A DNA stretch of 64,000 nt from Closterium sp. NIES-65. Taxonomy: Eukaryota > Streptophyta > Zygnematophyceae > Desmidiales > Closteriaceae. Below, in pieces: positions 56,211 to 64,000 of this stretch. Position 1 is the stretch's first letter, and every line of letters starts with the position of its first letter. Location of the stretch: positions 328,743-392,742 of the forward strand of contig CANXME010002473.1 of NCBI GenBank assembly GCA_948144175.1, written 5' to 3'. Under the pieces are notes generated by a model. The model was not told the origin of the DNA and did no database searches. It saw nothing but the letters and a program-made list of their open reading frames with translations. Position numbers and translations under genes: made by a program.

Positions 56211-56504
56211 CTGTCGACTTTGCTCTGCTGGAGCGCGGTCGACCAAGTCGTGTTGGAATGCGGTCGACCATGCTGTGCTGGCAGTTGACCAACCTGAATG
56301 CTAGCTCTGATGTAGTCTTGCATTGCCAACTTCATTGTACCATTGTTGTGATCTTTTCTTAGTGAAACTCTTGCCAAATTGCCCCGTGAACTAGCAAGCA
56401 GTGTTAGCACTAGGAAAACGTCTAAGGACCAACGAACGCAGAGATCACACGAGCACACGTGCCTAGCCAGTAGTCTAGCTCCCGTTGTAGTAGTTATCTC
56501 CGCA
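56211..56504 (+). repeat. 3' LTR of Copia copy 3
   Basis: Carries the T and G alleles typical of the 3' LTRs and is followed by GCAAGCTCC of the 17-bp array. Confidence 0.9.
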
Positions 56505-58432
56505 GCAAGCTCCTGGACCAGGCAAGCTCCTCGACCAGGCAAACTCTTGGACCAGGCAAGCTCCTGGACCACCCAAGCTTCTTGACCAGGCAAACTCGTG
56601 GACCAGGCACGCTCCTGGACCAGGCAAGCTCCTGGAATAGGCAAGCCCCTAGACCAGGCAAGCTCCTGGACCAGGCAAGCTCTTGGACCACGCAAGCTCT
56701 TGGACCAGGCAAGCTCTTGGACCAGGCAAGCTAGTGGACTAGGCAAGCTTCTGGACCAGGCAAGCTCCTGGACCAGGCAAGCTCTTGGACTAGGCAAGCT
56801 CCTGGACCAGGCAAGCTTCTAGACCAGGCAAACTCGTGGACCAGGCACGCTCCTGGACTAGACAAGCTCCTGGACCAAGCAAGCTCCTGGACCAGGCAAG
56901 CTCTTGGACCAAGCAAGCTCCTGGACCAGGCAAGCTTCTGGACCAGGCAAATTCGTGGACCAGGCACGCTCCTGAACCACGCAAGTTCCTGGACTAGGCA
57001 AGCTCCTAGACCAGGCAAGCACCTGGACCAGGCAAGCTCCAGGACCACGCAAGCTCTTGGACCACGCAAGCTCTTGGACCAGGCAAGCTCCTGGACCAGG
57101 CAAGCTCATGAACCAGGCACGCTCCTAGACTAGGCAAGCTCCTGGACCAGGCAAGCTCCTGGACCAGGCAAGCTCCTAGAATAGGCAAGCTCTTGGACTA
57201 GGCACGCTCCTAGACCAGGCAAGCTCTTGGATCAGGCAGGCTTCTGGACAAAGCAAGCTCCTGGACTAGGCACACTCCTGGACCGGGCACGCTCCTGGAC
57301 CAGGCAAGCTCCTAGACCAGGCAAGCTCTTGAACCAAGCAAGCTCCTAGACCAGGCACGCTCGTGGACGAGGCATGCTCGTGAACCAAGCAAGCTCCTAG
57401 ACCAAGCACGCTCCTGGACCAGGCAAGCTCCTGGACAAGGCAAGCTCCGGGACCACGCATGCTCTTGTACCAGGCACGCTCCTAGACCAGGCAAGCTCTT
57501 GCACCATGCACGCTTCTGGACCAAGCAAGCTCCTGGACTAGGCAAGCTCCTGGACCAGGCACGCTCTAGGACCCGGCAAGCTCCTGGACCAGGCAAGCTC
57601 CTGAACCAGGCATGCTCCTGGATCAAGCAAGCTCCTGGACCACGCAAGCTCCTGGACCAGGCAAGCTCATGGTTAAGGCAAGCTCCTGGACCAGGCACGC
57701 TCGTGGACTAGGCACGCTCTTAGACCACGCAAGCTCTTGGACCAGGCAGGCTCGTGGACCAGGCACGCTCAGGGACCAGGCAAGCTCCTGGACAAGGCAA
57801 GCTCCTGGACCAGGAAGCTCCTGGACAAGGCACGCTCGTGGACCAGGCATGCTCCCGAACAAGGCAAGCTCCAGGACCACGCAAGCTCTTGGACCAGGCA
57901 TGCTCCTGGACGAGGCAAGCTCTTGGACCAGGCAAGCTTGTGGACCAAGCAAGCTCCTGAACCAGGCAAGCTCATGGACCACGCAAGCTCCTGGACCAGG
58001 CAAGCTCTTGGACCTGGCAAGCTCTTGGACCAGGCAAGCTCCTGGACCAGGCAAGCTCTTGGACCAGGCACGCTCGTGGACGAGGCACGTTCCTGGACCA
58101 GGCAAGCTCTTGGACTAGGCAGGCTCGTGGACCAGGCAAGCTCTTGGACCAGGCAAGCTCCAGATCATGCAAGCTCCTAGACCAGGCAAGCTCCTGGACC
58201 AGGCATGTTCCTGGACCAGGCAAGCTCCTTGACCAGGCACGTTCCTGGACCAGGCAAGTTCCTAGACCAGGCAAGCTCCTGGACCAGGCACGTTCATGGA
58301 CCAGGCAAGCTCTTGGACCAGGCACGTTCCTGGACCAGGCAAGTTCCTGGACCAGGCAAGCTCCATATCAGGCAAGCTCCTAGACCAGGCAAGCTCCTGG
58401 ACCACGCACGGTCGTGGACCAGGCACGCTCCT
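56505..58432. repeat. 17-bp array after copy 3, forward polarity
   Basis: Same length and unit order as 28811-30738, with a few substitutions (for example AAGG for CAGG near 57833). Confidence 0.95.
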
Positions 58433-61400
58433 GTCCAGGTCCACGTCCACGACCATGTCCACGTCCACGTCCACGTTCACGTCCACGTCCACGACCATGT
58501 CCACTTCCACGTGCACATGTACGTCCACGTCCATGTCCACGTCCACGTCCACGTTCACGTCCACGTCCATGTCCACGTCTTTGCCACGTTCACGTCCACG
58601 TCCACGACCATGTCCACGTCCACGTTCACGTCCACGTCCACGTCCACGTCCACGTCCACGTCCACGTCCATGTCCACGTCCACGTCCACGTCCACGTCCA
58701 CGTCCACGTCCACGACCATGTCCACGTCCACGTCCACGTCCACGTCCACATCCATGTCCACGTCCAAGTCCTCCACGTCCACGACCACGTCCACGTCCAC
58801 GTCAACCTCCACGTCCACGACCACGTCCACGTCCACGTCCACGTCCACGTCCTCCACGTCCACGTCCACGTCCTCCACATCCACGTCCTCCACGTCCACG
58901 TCCACGTCCACGTCCACGTCTACGACCACGACCACATCCACGTCCATGTCCACATCCATGTCCATGTCCACGTCCACGTCCACGTCCACGTCCATGTCCA
59001 CGTCCACGTCCACGTCCACGTCCACGTCCACGACCACGTCCACGACCACGACCATGTCCACGACCACGTCCACGACCATGTCTACGTCCACGTCCACGTC
59101 CACGACCATGTCCACGTCCGCGTCCACGTATCAATGTTCACGTCCACGTCCACGTCCAGGTCCGCGTCCACGTATCAATGTTCACGTCCACGTCCACGAC
59201 CACGTCCACGTCCACGTTCACGTCCACGTTCACGTTCACGTCCACGTGCACGTCCACGTCCACGTCCACGTTCACGTCCACGTCCACGTTCACGTCCACG
59301 TTCACGTTCACGTTCACGTTCACGTCCACGTCCACGTCCACGTTCACGTTCACGTCCACGTGCACGTCCACGTGCACGTCCACGTCCACGTCCACGACCA
59401 CGTCCACGTCCACGTCCACGTCCACATCCACGTCCACGTCCACGTCCACGACCACGTCCACGTCCACGTCCACGTATCAATGTTTACGTCCACGTCCATG
59501 TCCACCACCACGTCCACGACCACATCAACGCCCACGTCCACGTCCACGTCCACGTCCACGCCCACGTCAACGCCCACGTCCACGTCCACGTCCAAGTCCA
59601 CGTCCATGTCCACGTCCACGTCCACGTCCACGTCCACGTCCATGTCCACGTCCACGTCCACGTCAACGTCCACGTCCACGTCCATGTCCACGTCCACGAC
59701 CACGTCCACGACCACGACCACGTCCACGTCAAGGTCCACGACCATGTCTACGTCCACGTCCATGTCCACGACCATGTCCACGTCCACGTCCACGTCCACG
59801 TCCACGTCCACGTCCACGTATCAATGTTCACGTCCACGTCCACGTCCACGTCCGCGTCCACGTCCACGTCCATGTCCACGACCACGTCCACGTCCACGTC
59901 CACGTCCACGTTCCCGTCCACGTTCACGTTCACGTCCACGTGCACGTCCACGTCCACGTTCACGTTCACGTCCACGTTCACGTCCACTTCCACGTTCACG
60001 TTCACGTCCACGTTCACGTCCACGTCCACGTTCACGTCCACGTCCACGTTCTCGTCCACGTTCACGTCCACGTGCACGTCCACGACCACGTCCACGTCCA
60101 CGTCCACGACCACGTCCACGTCCGCGTCCACGTATCAATGTTCACGTCCACGTCCACGTCCACGTCCCCGTCCACGTTCACGTCCACGTCCACGTCCACG
60201 TCCACGTCCGCGTCCACGTCCTCGTCCACGTCCGCGTCCACGTCCCTGTCCACGTCCGCGTCCACGTCAGTCCACGTCCAAGTCCTCCACGTCCAAGTCC
60301 TCCACGTCCACGACCACGTCCACGTCCACGTCCACGACCACGTCCACGACCACGTCCACGTCCACGACCACGTCCACGACCACGTCCACGTCCACGACCA
60401 CGTCCACGACCACGTCCACGTCCACGTCCACGTCCATGTCCACGTCCACGTCCAAGTCCTCCACGTCCAAGTCCTCCACGTCCACGACCACGTCCATGAC
60501 CACGTCCACGTCCACGTCCACGTCCACGTCCACGTCCAAGTCCTCCACGTCCAAGTCCTCCACGTCCATGACCACGTCCACGACCACGTCCACGTCCATG
60601 TCCACGTCCACGTCCACGACCACGTCCCCGTCCACGTCCACGACCACGTCCACGTCCACGTTCACGTCCATATCCACGTCCACGACCACGTCCACGTCCA
60701 CGTCCATGTCCACGACCACGTCCACGTCCACGTCCACCTCCACGTCCAAGTCAACGACCACGTCAACGTCCACGTCTACGTCCATGTCCACGTCCATGTC
60801 CACGTCCATGTCCACGACCACGTTCACGTCCACGTCCACGTCCACGTCCATGTCCACGTCAACGTCCACGTCCACGTCCACGTCCACGTCCACGTCCATG
60901 TCCATGTCCATGTCCACGTCAACGTCCACGTCCACGTCCACGTCCACGTCCACGACCACGTTCACGTCCACGTCCACGTCCACGACCATGACAATGTCCA
61001 CGTCCACGTCCACGTCCACGTCCACGACAATGTCCACGTCAACGTCCACGTCCATGTCCACGTCCACGTCCACGTCCACGTCCACGTCCATGTCTACGTC
61101 CATGTCCACGTCCACGTCCATGTCCACGTCCACGTCCATGTCTATGTCCACGTCCACGTCCACGTCCATGTCCATGTCCACGTCCACGTCCACGTCCACG
61201 TCCAAGTCCACGTCCAAGTCCTCCACGTCCATGTCCACGTCCACGTCCACGTCCATGTCCACGTCTACGTCCATGTCCATGTCCACGTCCACGTCCATGT
61301 CCATGTGCACGTTCATGTCCACGTCCATGTCCACGTCCTTGTCCACGTCCACGTCCATGTCCACGTCCACGTCCATGTCCATGTCCACGTCCACGTCCAC

Positions 61401-61973
61401 GTCCATGTTCATGTCCACGTCCACGTCCACGTCCAAGTCCACGTCCAAGTCCTCCACGTCCATGTCCACGTCCACGTCCACGTCCACGTCCACGTCCATG
61501 TCCACGTCTACGTTCACGTCCACGTCCACGTCCGTGTCCACGTCCATGTCCACGTCCACGTCCACGTCCACGTCCACGTCCACGTCCATGTCCACGTCCA
61601 TGTCCACGTCCACGTCCACGTCCACGTCCATGTCCACGTCCATGTCCACGTCCACGTCCACCTCCACGTCCACGTCCACGTCCACGTCCATGTCCACGTC
61701 CATGTCCAAGTCCATGTCCACGTCCATGTCCACGTCCATGTCCAAGTCCATGTCCACGTCCAAGTCCACGTCCATGTCCAAGTCCATGTCCACGTCCAAG
61801 TCCTCCACGTCCACGTCCACGTCCATGTCCACATCCACGTCCATGTCCACGTCCACGTTCACATCAATCCACATCCAAATCCTCCACGTCCAAGTCCTCC
61901 ACGTCCACGTCCACGTCCATGTCCATGTCCACGTCCACGTCCAGGTCCACGTCCACGTCTACGTCCATGTCCA
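58433..61973. repeat. Hexamer array, third copy
   Basis: 3541 bp, 54 bp shorter than the left-arm array. It keeps the 30-bp block missing from the right-arm array and instead lacks hexamers near 61240-61300. Each of the three arrays therefore has its own indels. Confidence 0.95.
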
Positions 61974-64000
61974 GGAGCTTGCCTCGTCCAAGAGCTTGCC
62001 CTGTCCAAGAGCTTGCGAGGTCCAGGAGCTTGCCTGGTCTAGGAGCTCGCCTGGTCCAAGAGCTTGCCTGGTCGAGGAGCGTGCCTGGTTCAGGAGCTTG
62101 CCTTTTCCACGAGCGTGCCTGGTCCAGGAGCTTGCCTTGTCCAGGAGCTTTCTTGGTCCGTGAGCTTGCCTGGTCCAGGAGCTTGCGAGGTCCAGGAGCT
62201 TGCCTGGTCCAAGAGCTTGCCTGGTCCAAGAGCTTGCGTGGTCCAGGAGCTTGCCTGGTCCAAGAGCTTGCCTGGTCTAGGAGCTTGCCTGGTCCAGGAG
62301 CTTGCCTGGTCTAGGATCTTGCCTGGTCCAAGAGCTTGGGTGGTCCACGAGCTTGCCTGGTCTAGGAGCTTGCCTGGTCTAGGAGCTTGCCTGGTCCTGG
62401 AGCGTGCCTAGTCTACGAGTTTGCCTGGTCCAGAAGCTTGCCTGGTCTAGGAGCTTGCATGGTCCAGGAGCGTGCCTGGTCCAGGTGCTTGCTTGGTCCA
62501 GGAGCTATCCTGGTCCAGGAGCTTGCCTGGTCCAGGAGCTTGCCTGTTCGAGGAGCGTGCCTGGTCCAAGAGCTTGCCTAGTCCAAGAGCGTGCATGGTC
62601 CACGAGCGTGCCTGGTCCATGAACTTGCCTGGTCCAGGAGCTTGCCTAGTCAAGGAGCTTGCCCCGTCAAGGAGCTTGCCTGGTCCAGGAGCTTTCATGG
62701 TTCAGGAGCTTCTCTGGTCTAGGAGCTTGCCTGGTCCAGGAGCTTGTCTGGTCCAGGTTCGTGCCTGGTCCACGAGTTTGCCTGGTCCAGAAGCTTGCCT
62801 GGTCCAGGAGCTTGCCTAGTCTAAGAGCTTGCATGGTCCAGGAGCGTGCCTGGTCCAAGAGCTTGCCTGGTCTATGAGCTATCCTGGTCCAGGAGCTTGC
62901 CTGGTCCAGGAGATTGCCTGGTCCAAGAGCTTGCCTGTTCTAGGAGCGTGCCTGGTCCAAGAGCTTGCCTAGTCCAAGAGCGTGCATGGTCCACGAGCGT
63001 GCCTGGTCCAGGAGCTTGCCTGGTCCAGGAGCTTGCCTGGTCAAGGAGCTTGCCTGGTCCGGGAGCTTGCCTGGTCCAGGAGCTTGCCTGGTCCACGAGA
63101 CTGCCTGGTCCAAGAGCTTGCCTCGTCCAGGAGCGTGCACGGTCCACGAGCGTGCCTGGTCCAGGAGTTTGCCTGGTCCAGGAGCTTGCGTGGTCCAATA
63201 GCTTGCTTGGTCCAGAAGCCTGCCTGGTCCAAGAGCTTGCCTGGTCTAGGAGTGTGCCTGTTCCAAGAGCTTGCATGATCCAGGAGCTTGCGTGGTCGAG
63301 GAGCTTGCCTGGTCCAGGAGCTTGCCTGGTCCAGGAGCTTGCCTGGACCAAGAGCTTGCCTGGTCCAAGAGCTTGCGTGGTCCAGGAGCGTGCCTGGTCC
63401 AGGAGCTTGCCTGGTCTAGGAGCTTGCCTGGTCCACGAGCTTGCCTCGTCCAGGAGCGTGCCAGGTCCAGGAGTTTGCCTGGTCCAGAAGCTTGCCTGGT
63501 CCAGGAGCTTGCCTGGTCCAGGAGCTTGCCTGGTCCAGGAGCTTGCCTCTTCCACGAGCATTCCTGGTCCAGGAGCTTGCCTTGTCTAGGAGCTTTCTTG
63601 GTCCGTTAGCTTGCCTGGTACAGGAGCTTGCTTAGTCCAGGAGATTTCCTGGTCCAAGAGCTTGCCTGGTCCAGTAGCTTGCCTGGTCCAACAGCTTGCC
63701 TGGTCCAGGAGCTTGCGTGGTCCAATAGCTTGCTTGGTCCAGAGGTCCAAGAGCTTGCCAGGTCCACGAGCGTGCCTGGTCCAAGAGCTTGCGTGGTCCA
63801 GGAGCTTGCGTGGTCCAGGAGCTTGCCTGGTCCAAGAGCTTGCCTGGTCCAGGAGCTTTGCATGGTCCAAGAGCTTGCCTGGTCCAAGAGCTTACGTGGT
63901 CCAGGAGCTTGCCTGGTCAAGGAGCTTGCCTGGTCTAGGAGCTTGCCTGGTCCAGGAGCTTGCCTGGTCCTGGAGCGTGCCTAGTCTACGAGTTTGCCTG
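61974..64000. repeat. 17-bp array, third copy, truncated by the window edge
   Basis: Reverse-polarity 17-bp units collinear with 34304 onward. It contains the first 1573-bp higher-order unit and runs off the right edge at the position equivalent to 7786 of the left arm. Confidence 0.95.

Larger units (their letters stand above)
49800..56504 (+). mobile_element. Ty1/Copia LTR retrotransposon, copy 3
   Basis: Complete element at exactly +27,694 bp from copy 2. Its 5' flank is that of copy 1 (GCACG preceded by the snap-back), not that of copy 2. It carries the same LTR-LTR differences as the other copies. One Pol substitution distinguishes it (G925R). Confidence 0.95.

Overview
This is a eukaryotic, repeat-only window. 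It contains three near-identical copies of one Ty1/Copia LTR retrotransposon embedded in tandem arrays of short units (31, 17, 6 and 16 bp). No host gene, rRNA or tRNA could be supported. Short tracts of the plant-type telomere repeat (CCCTAAA/TTTAGGG) at two independent junctions, together with the Copia element, suggest a subtelomeric or chromosome-fusion region of a green-lineage organism (plant or alga). Other lineages with TTTAGGG telomeres cannot be excluded.

Layout. 1-380: 31-bp array. 379-9812: 17-bp array containing two larger internal duplications (offsets 2120 bp and 1573 bp). 9813-13407: hexamer (GTGGAC)n array. 13408-15335: 17-bp array in the opposite polarity. 15336-22040: Copia copy 1, minus strand. 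22041-22105: spacer with a snap-back inverted repeat and a telomeric stub. 22106-28810: Copia copy 2, plus strand. 28811-30738, 30739-34303 and 34304-45310: the same 17-bp, hexamer and 17-bp arrays in mirror order. 45311-47874: 31-bp array. 47873-49225: 16-bp array, found only here. 49226-49257: four CCCTAAA repeats. 49254-49738: 31-bp array in inverted orientation. 49736-49799: spacer again, reverse-complemented. 49800-56504: Copia copy 3, plus strand. 56505-64000: 17-bp, hexamer and 17-bp arrays again, running off the window.

Two large-scale symmetries explain nearly everything. First, 1-22040 and 22106-45688 form a very large near-perfect palindrome centred near 22,073. The coordinate sum is 44146 in the core, 44116 beyond the hexamer array and 45689 beyond a 1573-bp copy-number difference. 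Second, the block from about 22106 recurs as a direct repeat at +27,694 bp. Copy 3 carries the spacer in the form expected of a reverse complement of copy 1 plus spacer, so it derives from a chromosome already carrying that junction.

The retrotransposon is 6705 bp with 294-bp LTRs. It encodes a 499-codon Gag and a 1215-codon Pol (protease, integrase, reverse transcriptase, RNase H). Both lie in the same reading frame, separated by a single UAG. No AUG precedes the protease active site in Pol, so expression would appear to need stop-codon readthrough, or else the UAG is a disabling mutation. All catalytic motifs are intact in all three copies. The very long open frames inside the arrays are a consequence of stop-free short units and are not annotated as genes. 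An assembly or fold-back-read artefact remains a serious alternative for the palindrome and must be excluded with raw reads.
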